In this document: one piece after another, positions 22,403 to 35,115 of the stretch
Layout: each line of letters begins with the position of its first letter
How positions within the stretch are numbered: position 1 is the stretch's first letter
Assembly: GCA_007570785.1 (NCBI GenBank)
Contig: ML660772.1
Location: forward strand, 35,138,627-35,202,626
Source: Antilocapra americana
Taxonomy: Eukaryota > Chordata > Mammalia > Artiodactyla > Antilocapridae
Length of the DNA: 64,000 nt
Direction of reading: 5' to 3'
Made by a program: the position numbers and the translations under genes
Notes under the pieces: generated by a model
Database searches by the model: none
What the model was told of the DNA's origin: nothing
The model's input: only the letters and a program-made list of their open reading frames with translations

Positions 22403-23086
22403 GTGAAAAGACAGCCTTCAGAATGGGAGAAAATAATAGCCAATGAAGCAACGGACAAGCAATTAATCTCAAAAATATACAAGCAACTCCTGCAACTCCA
22501 TTCTAGAAAAATAAACGACCCAATCAAAAAGTGGGCCAAAGAACTTAACAGACATTTCTCCAAAGAAGACATAAAAATGGCTAACAAACACATGAAAAGA
22601 TGCTCACCATCACTCATTATCAGAGATGTGCAAATCAAAATCACAATGAGGTATCACTTTACACCAGTCAGAATGGCTGCCATCCAAAAATCTACAAGCA
22701 ATAAATGCTGGAGAGGATGTGGAGAAAAGGGAACTCTCTTACACTGTTGCTGGGAATGCAAACTAGTACAGCCACTATGGAAAACAGTGTGGAGGTTCCT
22801 TAAAAAACTGCAAACAGACCTGCCATATGACCCAGCAATCCCACTGCTGGGCATATTCACCGAGGAAAGCAGAATTGAAAGAGCCATGTGTACCCCAATG
22901 TTCATCGCTGCATTGTTTACAATAGCCAGGACATGCAAGCAACCTAGATGCCCATCAACTGACGAATGGATAAGAAAGCAGTGGTACATATACACAATGG
23001 AATATTACTCAGCATTAAAAAAAATTCATTTGAAGCAGTTCTACTCAGGTGGATGGAACTGGAGCCCATTATCCAGAGTGAAATAA
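22403..23086 (+). pseudogene. L1 ORF2 C-terminal fragment
   Basis: An open frame of 227 codons ([15 protein letters not shown] through [13 protein letters not shown]) is the C-terminal domain of L1 ORF2p with the cysteine-rich motif near 22710-22765. A frameshift near 23030 replaces the normal C-terminus. Without the endonuclease and RT it is not functional. Confidence 0.88.
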
Positions 23087-23331
23087 GCCAGAAGGAAGAA
23101 CAACAATACAGTATACTAACGCATATATATGGAATTTAGAAAGATGGTAATGAGAACCCTGCATGCGAGACAGCAAAAGGAACGCAGATGTATAGAACAG
23201 ACTCGTAGACTCTGTGGATGAGGGCAAGGGTGGGATGATATGGGAGAATGGCATTGAAACATGTTAATTATCATATGTGTAATCAATAGCCAGCCCAGGA
23301 TTGATGCTCGGGGCTGGTGCATCGAGATTTC

Positions 23332-23372
23332 CTGGGGGGGGGGGGGGAGGGAGGGGGGAGGGAGGGGGGTTC
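23332..23372 (+). repeat. G-rich polypurine tract of L1 3' UTR
   Basis: An uninterrupted run of about 15 G is followed by ggaggg/gggagg blocks. Similar tracts occur in the L1 copies near 6958-7005 (as C-rich) and 40324-40368. Several G-runs of three or more give strong G-quadruplex potential, a known property of mammalian L1 3' UTRs. Confidence 0.8.
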
Positions 23373-23452
23373 TGGAGGGGGAGCATATGTAAACCCATGG
23401 CGATATCATGTCATTGTATGGCAAAACTAATAAAAGAAAATTGTAGAACACA

Positions 23453-26190
23453 AAGCTATAGAATCCAGAAGTACTGATAGCTCTCCTAAAAGAACAAGTT
23501 TGGATTAGGAGTAGAGACAAGAGGAACAGTATCAAATACTTTCTCTCAAACAAACAAGATCCATTTTAATTTTTTTCTCATATTAATTTTCAGCATAATA
23601 TTTTGCTTGATTAAACAGTCCCATCACTGAGATAATTTGAAAACCTCTTCCTTGGCAAAATAAATACATTATACCAACTTAGGTCTTATGAAAGACTGCT
23701 GCTTGCTTTTGTGATACTCAAAAATGTCCTAATAATATTCTTTGAAAATCCAGGCTCAACTGAAAAGACAAAACTCAGACAAGATCTATCAAAACCATGA
23801 ATAAATATATAATAGCCTTATAAACTCTCATACTCCAGATCTAACAGAAATTAATAACAATTTGAGAATTTGAGTGGGATGAGTAGGAAAAAACTGGGAG
23901 TGTCGTCTATATTCCTGAGGAGGAAACAAATTTGATAGTGAGGTTATGATATTAGGACAAATATCTGAGATGATGTCAAATATTGCTCCAGCAACTTATA
24001 AAAAAAATCAGCCTTCAGTATCTACACTGGGTTAGAACAACTTCTTTAGTCCTTGTTTTTTCACCATCAACCTTAAACAATAATGAATGTGAATAATAAG
24101 CCATACTGTAGCAGAAAAAACCTGGAACAGAAGTGGGGAATTGTAATCAAATCCACAACCAAACAGCTATGAGACCTTGAATAAGTCACATAACTACAGT
24201 CTCTTAAACCAGCAGTCATAATGAAACTGAGCTTCAAATAAAAATGTGAAAAAGACTGAAATAGAGCCAGACCTCATGGAAAATAGGTTTCCAACAGTCT
24301 CTCAATCTACCACTCAATTTCATTCTTTCCACTGCTGCTGGGTAACTTGATTTTCTTAACACATCCAAAGCCATTCTCTTAACTGTCTTCATAGACCATA
24401 TTTCTTCTAGTGCTTATCAAATGAACTGAGTCAAAATGCCCCAAACATACCTGACATTTTATTTCAAGAACCTATCATTGTCCGACTTCCATTTCTTGTC
24501 TCTATATTCATACATCTGATTGGCTCAGACTAGATCATAGATAGGCTTCTCCTACATTAGTTATCCATTCTGAACCTATCGGCAGTCTCTACAGCATCGG
24601 TGTCAGCTGGTTTGAAAAGTTATCCATTCAAGATGAAATGGAAAGAAGGAGAAGCTAATTAGAAATAGGGATATGACCAGTAAACTAGCCAAATGCTGCA
24701 AAACTCTAATATCTGCAAAACTCTAATCTTCCAAACTCTTCCACATCTGTGTCCTCCATGTTCCCATGAGATAGGAAAGGAAGTAGCCTCATAGTCTCAT
24801 TACATATAGGAAGAATAAAACACCAAGGACCAATGACTTACCTAGGGTCACTTAATGAATGGCTGATGGAGCAGGAAATAAATCCAGATTTTCTGAGAGC
24901 TTAGGCAGCCTGGTCTCTCTTTAACAATTAAGACAGCAAAGATTTCTAAATACAGCAAGGGCAACAAGTACAGTACCAACTGCATTAGTACCAACTGTAC
25001 AGGCAGAAATACAGGCACAACTAGAAGAAGGAACTACCCCAAGTCACTAAAGTAAGGGAAAAAATCAGCTTGACATGGACTTGTGTCTTGACAGTGCTGT
25101 GCTTTCACTACTGGGAAACTTCCTTCTGTAGAGGAATATCCATGCCAGTCAGAAAGAACCTAAGGATTAAATCCTTGGCACTAACCCTAGAGAGCAATGG
25201 AGAACTTCCCCACCCCATCCAATAATTCAGGCAGTGAATAGATGTCTCTTCATAAATCTCAGAAAACAGAGTTAATATTCAGCCACTACCCTCAAATTAA
25301 ATGAGGATTTATCTTACTCTAAAAGACATAATGATTTCATTATTTGTGCAAATTTAAACAATACGTGATAAAAGGGGAAGAGACACAAAATAGCAGCTCT
25401 CAGAAATTTCAATAAAAAATCACCACTGGCCACTCTTAGAACACTGGGACCACGTTAAACATAAATGCCTTCTGCACCTGACCCACAGTGGAAAGAGAAG
25501 ATGGGAGGAAGGTTCTCTCAGCTTTAAGCAGCAGACAAAGAGAAGCATCACTGGCATGAGGTCTAATTGCCTGCCTTATGAATAATGTTGCCAGGCGAAT
25601 TTGGGAGTTGTCACGGTTCCCACCCTATAGTCCAGGATTATTTGTAAAATAAAGCAAAGGGAGCCCAGTGCTTTGAGAATGCCAATGCAAAATTATAATA
25701 ATTGCTTATTACATAATACAGTTATTAAAGTACTTTCTGTGTTGTTCAGAAAATGGGGCATGTACATGGATAGAGAAGCCGAAACAAAATGGACATAATT
25801 GTTTTCCTCTTGTAACTTTCCCAGGCAGAGGAAGTTGCTCTGCCCTCAAGGCTTTACAACATTTTATTCATATCTCCACTGAACTGTAAGCTACTGTGGG
25901 ACAGAGACCAATTTTTAGCCATCACTGTGGCCATAGGGCTCAGCATAAGGACTGATAATAAATACCTGCTAAACTGACACTCTGTGATTGAGCTTACCAC
26001 GATGTACTCTGTTCAGCCATAGGCATACAATAATAAGTTATTTAAATGGTAGGCCCCAGTCTGATCCCCTTACATCTCTGTCACTTTGGAGCTGGGCTAT
26101 CCAATGAACTTTATTTGAGTAGAGAAATGCTTTGTTTCCAGTATAAAAAATGGAAAGCACTAAAAGGAACTTTTTTCCTCTAAAAAGCTT
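23453..26190. other. Intergenic stretch, mostly unassigned
   Basis: No gene recognised. MIR-like pieces can be seen at about 24130-24250 ('ctatgagaccttgaataagt') and about 24760-24900 ('gacttacctagggtcactta'), and an L2-like 3' end at about 25860-25975 ('aactgtaagctactgtggga'). A short imperfect repeat of ctgcaaaactctaat occurs at about 24706-24728. Confidence 0.6.
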
Positions 26191-26194
26191 TATT

Positions 26195-26378
26195 TGCACT
26201 GTCCAACAGTAACCACTAGCCACATGTGTCTCTTGAGTATTTGAAATGTGGCTAGTGTGACTAGAAACTGAATTTTTAAACTATAATTAATTTAAATTGT
26301 AATTAATTAATTTAAATTTAAGTCACCACCTGTGATTCACAGCTATTATGTTGGACAGAGCAGCACTGGAGTCTAGTG
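26195..26378 (+). repeat. hAT-Charlie MITE (MER3-like)
   Basis: Contains tgcactgtccaacagtaacc, 'actagccacatgtgtctctt', 'tttgaaatgtggctagtgtg' and the terminal 'ttggacagagcagcactg', i.e. both ends of a short nonautonomous hAT element. The name MER3 is from memory of the consensus. Confidence 0.7.
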
Positions 26379-26533
26379 TGATGCGTGGCACATAGCAGTT
26401 ACTATTCAAATGTTCCTGAATGAATGAATGACATACCTATCCTTCCTAAGACCACCTCCCTCCAAACAGCTGGCAGCTACAGATTACTGGGAGCATTCAA
26501 ATACCTAAACATTAGGTTGGCTCAGTTGGGATT

Positions 26534-28387
26534 TTTTTATCCTTTTGAATTTATTTTTTTATTGAAGGATAATTGCTTTACAAAATTTTGTTGTTTTCTG
26601 TTAAACCTCAACATGAATCAGCCATAGGTATACATATATCCCTTCCCTTTTGAACCTCCCTCCCATCTCCCGCCCCATCCTAACCTTCTAGGTTGATACA
26701 GAGCCCCTGTTTGAGTTTCCTGAGCCATACAGCAAATTCCCTTTGGCTATCTATTTTACATATGGCAATGTAAGTTTCCATGTTACTCTCTCCATACATC
26801 TCACCCTCTCCTTTCCTCTCCCCATGTCCATAAGTCTATTCTCTATGTCTGTTTCTCCACTGCAGACCTGTAAATAAATTCTTCAGTACCATTTTTCTAG
26901 ATTCTGTATATATGTGTTATAATACGATATTCATCTTTCTCTTTCTGACTCACTTCACTCTGTATAATAGGTTCTAGGTTCATCCACCTCATCAGAACTG
27001 ACTCAAATGCATTCCTTTTTATGGCTGAATGATATTCCATTGTGTACATATACCACAACTTCTTTATCCCTTTATCTGTCGATGGGCATCTAGGTTGCTT
27101 CCATGTTCTAGCTATTGTGCTGCAATGAACAATGGGATACATGTGTGTGTCTTTTTCGATTTTGGTTTCCCCAGGATATATGCCTAGGAGTGGGATTGCT
27201 GGGTCATATGGTGGTTTTATTCCTAGTTTTTAAAGGAATCGCCATATTGTCTTCCATAGTGGCTGTATCAATTTACATTCCCACCAACAGCGCAAAAGCG
27301 TTGCCTTTTCTCCACACCCTCTCCAGCATTTATTGTTTGTAGACTTTTTGAAGACGGCCATTCTGATCGGTGTGAGGTGATATCTCATTGTAATTTTGAT
27401 TTGCGTTTCTCTAATAATGAGCTATGTTGAGCATCCTTTCATGTGTTTGTTAGCCATCTGTATGTCTTCTTTGGAGAAATGTCTGTTTAGGTCTTTTTCC
27501 CACTTTTTGATTGGGTTGTTTGCTTTTCTGGCATTGAGTTGTATGAGCTGCTTGTATATTTTGGAAATTAATCCTTTGTCAGATGTTTCATTTACTACTA
27601 TTTTCTCCCATTCTGAGGGTTGTCTTTTCATCTTGCTTAAGGTTTCCTTTGCTGTGCAAAAGCATTTAAGTTTAATCAGGTCCCACTTGCTTACTTTTGT
27701 TTTTATTTCCATTACTCTAGGAGGTAGGTCATAGAAGATCTTGCTTTGATTTATGTCATCGAGTGTTCTGCCTATGTTTTCCTCTAAGAGTTTTGTAGTT
27801 TCTGGTTTTACATTTAGGTCTTTAATGCATTTTGAATTTATCTTTGTGTATGGTGTTAGGAAGTGTTGTAATTTCATTCTTTCACATGTAGCTGTCCAGT
27901 TTTCCCAGCACTATTTATTGAAGAGGCTGTCTTTGCCCCATTGTATATTCTTGCCTCCTTTGTAAAAAATAAAGTACCCATAGGTGCATGGGTTTATTTT
28001 TGGACTTTCTATCTTGTTTCATTGGTCTATATTTCTGTTTTTGTGCCAGTACCATACTGGTTTGATGACTGTAGTTTTGTAGTGCAGTCTGAATTCAGGA
28101 AGGTTGATTTCTCCAGCTCCATTCTTCGTTCTCAAGACTGCTTTGGCTATTCTGGGTCTTTTGTGTTTCCATATGAATTGTGAAATTTTTTGTTCTAGTT
28201 CTGTGAAAAATGCCATTGGTAATTTGACAGGGATTGCATTGACTCTGTAGATTGCATTTGGTAGTATAGTCATTTTCATAATATTGATTCTTCCTACCCA
28301 AGAACATGGAATATCTCTCCATCTGTTTATGTCATCTTTGATTTCTTTCATCATTGTCTTATAATTTTCTGTGTACAGTTCTTTTGT
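26534..28387 (-). mobile_element. Ruminant L1 LINE, 5'-truncated (1.85 kb)
   Basis: Minus-strand L1 of an older ruminant subfamily, with a 3' end (aattgctttacaaaattttg) different from that of the L1s at 6.9 and 21.7 kb. It carries the ORF2 C-terminal third in at least three broken frames (28354-28019, 27877-27422, 27142-26897; e.g. [19 protein letters not shown]). It is flanked by a perfect 13-bp target-site duplication, ctcagttgggatt, at 26521-26533 and 28388-28400; the site GGATT/AA fits L1 endonuclease. Confidence 0.95.
26897..28354 (-). pseudogene. L1 ORF2 C-terminal third (broken)
   Basis: Frame 28354-28019 matches the post-RT linker, 27877-27422 the region before the cysteine-rich motif, and 27142-26897 the last residues (STDKGIKKLWYMYTMEYHSA). 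The cysteine-rich segment between them is disrupted. No RT catalytic motif is left, so it is inactive. Confidence 0.85.
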
Positions 28388-29137
28388 CTCAGTTGGGATT
28401 AAGTGTGTGATCTAAAGGAAGAGCAAATTTGATCATTCACTGGATATTGTGAGGAAAGTCTTTTGTGGCTAATTTGAAAGACAGACTTAAAAGTAACTGA
28501 TTTGTGTAAGAATAAGTCATTTACAGACCATATTTTCACTTCCAGTCTTATATCTTTGTGCAAAGTAGTCAAGTGGAAAAACAACCTACTTGGGTTCTAA
28601 TCCCACTGAACTGTCTATTGGCTGAAAGATTTTGGAGCTCAGTTAACATAAAAAGCACTTTGCTTGTTTTTTTTTTTAACCTGCAAAATGGGGGGATTCT
28701 ATCTGCCTTGCCTGCTTCCCAGGATGTAGTCAACAGCAAATAAGATTACATGTGTGAAAATCTATAATCTAAGCAAAGGTAGATTAATGTTACTTATTTT
28801 GAATTAAGTAATATTTAAAATGATTATTATAGTAATGATCTTGTGCTATTAGCAAATGATTATATGTACTTTTCTTACACAGGAAAAACCTACATGTGCC
28901 CTCCAAAAAAGGTCAAATTACTTTTTTCCACTTTTTTCTCTGCCACTTCCTACCTCATAAGGTCACATCCTGCTCACTGGGTGACTTCAAGTAAAAATTC
29001 TGCAGCTATTCCTCTCACCCATCACTCAGCATTGTTGGATGTGGCTGTTGCCACAAGAGGGTTGCATTATAGGATCTGTGTTTATAAGGAAAAAAAATTG
29101 TATTGGCATATCATTTCCCCAACAACTCCCCTAAGGG

Positions 29138-29350
29138 AGCTTTCCCCAATGGCTCAATGGTAAAGAATCCATCTGCCAATGCAGGAGACCCAAGTTTGAT
29201 CCCTGGGTTAGGAAGATCCCCTGGGGAGGAAATGGCAACCAACGCCAGTATTCTTGCCTGGGAAATTCCATGGACTGAGGAGCTTGGCAGTCTACAGTCT
29301 ATGGGATTGCAATGGAGCTGAACACGATTTAGTGACTAACACACACTAGC
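29138..29350 (+). mobile_element. Bov-tA-type SINE
   Basis: Contains 'gctttccccaatggctcaat', 'gtttgatccctgggttagga' and 'ccagtattcttgcctgggaa', with an (ac)n tail. It pairs head-to-tail-inverted with the next SINE about 50 bp away. Confidence 0.93.
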
Positions 29351-29401
29351 GACTAAGCAACAACAACTCCCCCCAGGAGGAAATTTCATATTGTGTTTCT
29401 C

Positions 29402-29682
29402 AAAATGAAAATCGCTTAGTCGTGTCCAACTCTTTGCAACCCCATGGACTATACAGTCCATGGAATTTTCCAGGCCAGAATACTGGAGTGGGTAGCCTTT
29501 CCCTTCTCCAGAGGATCTTCCCAACCCAGGGATCAAAACCAGGTCTCCCGCATTGCAGGTAGATTCTTTACCAGCTGAGGGACAAGGGAAGCCCAAGAAC
29601 ACTGGAGTGGGTAGCTATCCCTTCTGAAGGGGTCTCCTGCATCGCAGGCGGGCTCTTTACCAACTGAGCTATCAGGGAAGTT
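29402..29682 (-). mobile_element. BovA2-like SINE with partial second unit
   Basis: A minus-strand SINE (tail cgtgtccaactctttgcaac on the left) ends at a head reading agggacaagggaagccc (29597). A second partial unit then repeats 'actggagtgggtagctatcc' through 'actgagctatcagggaag' to 29682. The dimeric layout is typical of BovA2-type elements or of SINE-into-SINE insertion. Confidence 0.9.
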
Positions 29683-30403
29683 TCTGAAGGCCCTCCTGAA
29701 AAGTAATTATATGAAATTCTCTCAGAAATGAAAGAAATGGAGAAAGAAACACTGGAAGGCCATTTGGAGAGAATCCTTCAAGGTTAGGGAGACAGCAGAG
29801 GTGCGTGGACTTCACAAGTACTGGGAGTTCCTCCTCTGAATCTTACAGTGCTTCAACATGTGGTAGGACCTCCTCAGAAAGGATCAACTACCTACAGATT
29901 CTAAGGAGGCAGGACCCTGGGCACCTGGCTCCTGGCCTTGGCTAATGATCCTAGTCCCCCAGAAGGATTCCCAACCTTGAGGAATGGTACATATCTGAAC
30001 ACTGACTACTGCCGTCAGCTCTGATCTTTGGAGACCAAATACAAGAGACCCATGGAGCATCCACACAGAACCAAAAAGGACTCTATTATAACAAGGTTTG
30101 ATATTTCTATTAGTCAGGCTAAATGGGAGCTTGGAGCATATTAAATTTATTTAGAGAAAGGAAAAAATGTAATATTACTCACATCCTGTGTTCTGAAGAA
30201 AAATCATGCTGCTATCAACTTTATGACTATGTCTCAAAGCAGGGCTTCCTTCCACTTCACATTTTTTATAGAGGCCATAGTGAGGTGGCTTTTTGACTCA
30301 CCCTTTGTCAAAGCCTCTATTTCCACAAAATTATAAGGACTGAGCTAGAAACAAGCCCAGGTATATTCACTAGGCTATGTTCAAAAACCACCGTTTTTCC
30401 TCA

Positions 30404-30621
30404 TGCATGCTAAGTCACTTCAATTGTGTCTGACTTTTTGAGACCCTATTGACTATAGCCTGCCAGGCTCTCTGTCCATGGGAATCTCCAGGCAAGAATA
30501 CTGGAGTGGGTTGCCATGTCCTCCTCTAGGAGATCTTCCCAACCCAGGGATTGAAGCTTAGTCTCCTGCAGTTCCTGCACTGCAGGTGGAATCTTTATCA
30601 CTGAGCCACCAGGGAAACCTG
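30404..30621 (-). mobile_element. Bov-tA-type SINE
   Basis: Minus strand: 'catgctaagtcacttcaatt' tail, 'atactggagtgggttgccat' middle, 'gagccaccagggaaacc' head. Diverged but full length. Confidence 0.93.
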
Positions 30622-30625
30622 TTTC

Positions 30626-33600
30626 TCTTCAACTCTCAAACAGTTTCCTTAGATCAAGAGAGTATATTGATAAGCAAACTCTGTTGCTCATGAGTTTTAA
30701 ATTATTCTGGCAGCTATCGGTTACCTCCTGTAGCTATGGGTGAGAATTGTAATTATCCTCCCCTACAATCTCAGTGATATACTGAAAAGGTTTCAATCAA
30801 AAAAGCCACACATTCAAATACTTAATACAAGAAGGCCCCAAAACATCTAGATAAACTAAGACATGTGCAAAATCCCAGGAAATATCATGTATGTATAAAA
30901 CGGTCACTCAAGGCAGTGTCCTAGTAAAGAATTCAGCTAAATTTCCAGTCAGAAGTCAAGTCATAGGATCCTATGCTAAGCTGTTGAACAAAGCCTGAAT
31001 GAAGGTCTGTCCAATAAGGTTCCTATGAGGCTCTGTCTAGATTCTTACTCCCTGATGTTCATACAAAGGCATGTATAATATTTCCAGCTAGACTACATAA
31101 CTTATTCATCATTCTTTCACTAGTGAAAAATAATTCTAGTATCCCTAATGCAAACTAGCAAATCTTGTCCTTAATGGAGATAAAGATTTAATAGGATTGC
31201 AAGTTATGGTTTTTCAATGCTAACTGACTACCCCAGGGTATAAATTCCTTAGTCCAGTATTTCAGAAGTTAACTATCCACCATGATCCACTCTAAACACA
31301 CATACGTACACACAAACATCCCTCCGTTAGTACTAAAGAATAACAAAGTAACTCAGATAATACAAGAGTACTGCTCTCTCTTCTGAAGAGTTATCTCCTG
31401 GATGGTTGAGAGGTTTGAACTCTTGCTTCTTCTCAGTCATAGGCCTTCACCTTAGAGTTCAATGTTTCCCTTCTCTTCAATGTCTTTCCATGAAGACTCC
31501 CATACAAATAAGCCTCTGGTGAATCACAGAGCTGGCTATTGATAACCACATCTGTGTGAGACGATTATGATTACACAGCTTGTGTATGCCCTGTTCCTGG
31601 TTTTTCCAGCCAAAACACTGGAGCCATTCTTAAAAGCAAGGGCAAGCCCTGCAAGTGCCATTCTGAAGCTTAAAGAGTCTCCTAATTTCCCATTATCTAT
31701 TTGTTCCATTTAACACCACAGTGCTTGTTCTCATTGGAATGGGAACACCTGGAAAAATTTTCACAGGAGACTGCCTGCCACGTATTGATTTTTTTCTTTC
31801 TTCCAGGGACAGAGGATAATGACTTTAATATGATTTGTTTCAGTTTTATGAGTGTGGGTGTATGTTTGTGTGTGTAGTGAGTTGCAATATAGAACATATT
31901 TCTTACTGAGGATAATACCAAAAAAGTATTTTAAGCCACTATCAAAATTTACATGGAGATAAATTTTCTTTGGGTCTCAAATAAAATAAAAGATAGTTAC
32001 AATGGGAAGCTTCCATGTACCTACTGAAATTAGCTAGGAAGGAAGGTTAGGAGTAAATACCATCATGTTCCCAGAATTTGTGCCTGGGGAAAAAAATGTT
32101 ATTTTTAAAGTGTCAGAATAAACCTTTCATGCAGCCCAGGCTATTTTCTGGAATCGTAGAGTTTTAGTTTGCTTTCTCCCACAGGCAGATACTGAGACAA
32201 AAATTCACGCAGTTTATTTGAGAAAAGCAGGAACTATCAGTTGGGAGCTATGAGTGATCAACCATGGTCAGTTTAATACAATGGGAAAACTCAGGGAAAT
32301 GGTCCACTAGACACCAGAGAATTATCCCACCCAAGGAGCAAGAGAGTAGGCATTTATATTTAATTTCTTATTCTGCTGAAGCCTGCTTCTGGGGCTGGGA
32401 AGTGGAAGTGGCAGGTGTTAATTCCCTGGCACTTCCAGTCTGCCTTACTCCTGGGCAGAGCAAGCCAGAGAAGTTTCCACTTTTACCACCCCCCCCCAAA
32501 AAAAAAAGCATATACTCTGGACCAAAAAAAAAAAAAAAAAGCAGATACTAGGATTCTGCCACCATGAAGGGGAGGGGAATTTGCTGAAGTTCCATAGTCA
32601 CCTGGATTCCCCTGAGCTAAGATGGACAGATTCAAGGCATCTCCAAATCCTGTACAGGGGAAGGCCTCACCTGCAGCGGGTGTTACTCACAGGTGTGGAA
32701 CAATTCCTCAGGGCTACCCAGATGACTGGTAATTTCATACTTTCTCATCAATCATTCAGCTGCAGATTCACAAGGTGGTTCCTGGCTCTGCCAAGTTGTC
32801 TGGCCAGATATATAAATGGAAAACAAGATGGGTTTAGATCTGTAGTAAAAATAAACCTTGGAGACTCAACCACAATGTCAACTAGATTCAGAAACTCTAT
32901 ATTCTTCAACTCCAACTAACTGAAGAAACTCAACACCTTTGCCCTAGTCAGCCCCAGGGTTAATTCTATTGAATCTGATACAGCATCAGAGACTCCTCTC
33001 CATCAAGTGGTATATGTGAGTCTGGACTAGTTTGTGCAGGAGTCTCTTTTCCCTTTCCTCCTGGACCCACAGCTAGACCAAATTTCCCAACCTTTCTTGC
33101 AGTGGCCATGTGACTTAGATCCGCAAATGAAATTTGGAAAGAAATCATGTGCTCTATTTCCTGGTCTGAGCTATAAAAACGCTCACATGTTCCTCCATTT
33201 TTTAGCTGGATGTCTGTAGACTAAGGGCATCTATGAAAACCACATGTTGAAACAAGAGTGTCTCTCAGCTTGGGTCCTCCAAAGACTGTTCAGAGGAAAG
33301 CACCATTCCCTACCCCAACCCACTCTCCAGCACTAATGAGCATTTACATGAGTAAAATCTGAGTTACCAAAATTTCAGGGTTTATCTGTTACAGCAGCTG
33401 CACTTAGATTAAACAACACAGCCACCCACGACAGAGGCTAGGCTCACAGCCAGATTGGTTACTCCAGCTGTTTGCTGCCTACTCCCCTCTCCCTCACAGT
33501 TGTGGGGGTCCCAGTATTCTTTACTGCCCAAGAAGGTAGTTTTAGACATACAGGGTGAGTAAGATGGCTAGGAGACACTGTTTTGGAGATGTTTCTCAAG

Positions 33601-34920
33601 GGAAAATCTTTCATTTTTGCATGTTTTGTGACAAGAATTTTCCAAGGCCATGCAGTGAGTCAGAAGCAAAGCAAGGATTCATGCTCTCACCTGGTAGGGC
33701 ATCTCCCCTCCTCCAGGATGGGGTCTAGGCTCTGTGCTGTGAGATGTGGGGAATCAGTCACAAGAAGGGGCAGGAAATCAGGATTGTACCTTCTGACATA
33801 GACCAGTGAGAAGACTTTAAGCCCACCAGCCTCAAATAGTTAAAAATAAACTGGAAAAAAATCCCTTTTTGGTCTAAATATAGCACTGCTCAATCCCTCT
33901 CCCAAGTGACTTTATCCCATTAATATCTGCATGTCATTAGAAATGCATATTCTCATTATTTAATCTCTAAACTACATAGTCTGATTAACTTATACAAAGA
34001 AGAAAATTTAAAGTTCTACCCTATAGTGTCATCACACTTGGCAGCTATGTGCTGCCACCAAGATGTACAAACAAGTTAGTTTAAGAATTGGGAAGGAAAC
34101 ATGCTCTAACAGGGTTCTTGAGGCTCTGGACTCTGGGTCTGGTCACCAGGACCAGCTTGTTTCCTCCAGAAAAGCGTTCATAAAGCTCCCGCAGTTTTGT
34201 GTGTCCTCAGAGAATTTAGGAACGTTTCTTCAGCCCTGCCCTGAGGAGAAAGATTGCTCAGAGCAGTGTGAAAGGCACCGGGCAAAGAAAGGGGGAGGAG
34301 GCTCATGACATGTAGCAGGCCTCCGTATACAGAGACAACTAAGCTGCGAGTGCCTTGCTCAGTCTATATTTAGTTCATCCAGTGACATCTTTGCATCTCT
34401 CACGCTAGCAAAGGCCAGAGACCAATCATTTTTCTCATTGTAGCAAGGCTCTGACTCACTAGTTCTAAAAAATATATGAGAACAATAAGACCCAAGGGGA
34501 CAAGAAAATTCAAAAAAAATAATAATTAAAAAAACAGTTGAGCATTCCCTATAGGCTGAATTAAAAAAAAAAAAAAAATTACGGTCCTAGAAGTTTTCTG
34601 AGAAGCCTCTAGCAAGCTCTTTTATCTTTAGAGCACAAATTCAAACTGCACCAAACACTAGTTTATAATTTCCAATGATGTCTGAAAAACATAAGCCTAT
34701 TTTTATAATGAGTGTTTGCAAAACAAAAAAACTGTTAGCACCACAGACCAGCACTGTGTCTCACTGCCAACAGTCTTTGAGAGGCTGACTCCAAACGGGA
34801 GAGGAGCCACATTCAAGCCAAGTGGTGGCCTGTTTTGGTTTCGTCTTGACCCCCCGAAAAGGTTAGAGACAAACTGAATATTTTTCAACCAAATCTCTTC
34901 TAAATCTGTGCATAACTTAC
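30626..34920. other. Long stretch without recognised gene or ruminant repeat
   Basis: No coding exon recognised on either strand; the open frames are short and unlike known proteins. Homopolymer tracts lie at 32490-32507 (C then A) and 32523-32540 (A18). Segments at about 32170-32480 and 33030-33230 look like worn LTR or other ancient repeat sequence, but I cannot name them. The lack of SINEs over about 4.3 kb contrasts with both sides. Confidence 0.55.
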
Positions 34921-34924
34921 TGCA

Positions 34925-35115
34925 GAGGTTGGCAAACTTTTTCTGGACCAGATAGTAAATATTTTTAGGCTTTGCAGGACATGTGGTCTTCGTCACAACT
35001 AGTCAACTTTGCCATTCCACACACTGGCTGTGCTCCAATAAAACTCTATTTTATTGGGAAAAAATAGGCAGTAGGCTGAATTTAGCCTGTGGCCATAGTT
35101 TGCTAATCTCTGACT
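34925..35115. repeat. MER20-like hAT-Charlie MITE
   Basis: Starts gcagaggttggcaaactttt, includes 'ccagatagtaaatattttta' and 'ggctgtgctccaataaaact', and ends 'ccatagtttgctaatctctg'. This is the order and length (about 190 of 219 bp) of MER20. The element has been linked to progesterone-responsive regulation in placental mammals, but nothing here shows activity. The name is from memory. Confidence 0.75.

Larger units (their letters stand above)
21671..23436 (+). mobile_element. Ruminant L1 LINE, 5'-truncated, containing an assembly gap
   Basis: Plus-strand L1 of the same young subfamily as 6883-11430. Left of the gap it encodes [26 protein letters not shown] (only part is quoted as key motif: [12 protein letters not shown]). 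Right of the gap the ORF2 C-terminus resumes and runs to about 23090 with [18 protein letters not shown] intact. The 3' UTR includes a G-run/polypurine tract at 23332-23370. A 16-bp target-site duplication with one mismatch flanks it (aaaactgtagaacaca at 21655-21670; aaaattgtagaacaca at 23437-23452), at a classic TT/AAAA site. Confidence 0.95.

Noticed and set aside
21634..22644. Long open frames of 150-299 codons on both strands
   Set aside because: They run through the 400-N gap and are artefacts of translating undetermined bases; the readable ends are L1 sequence.
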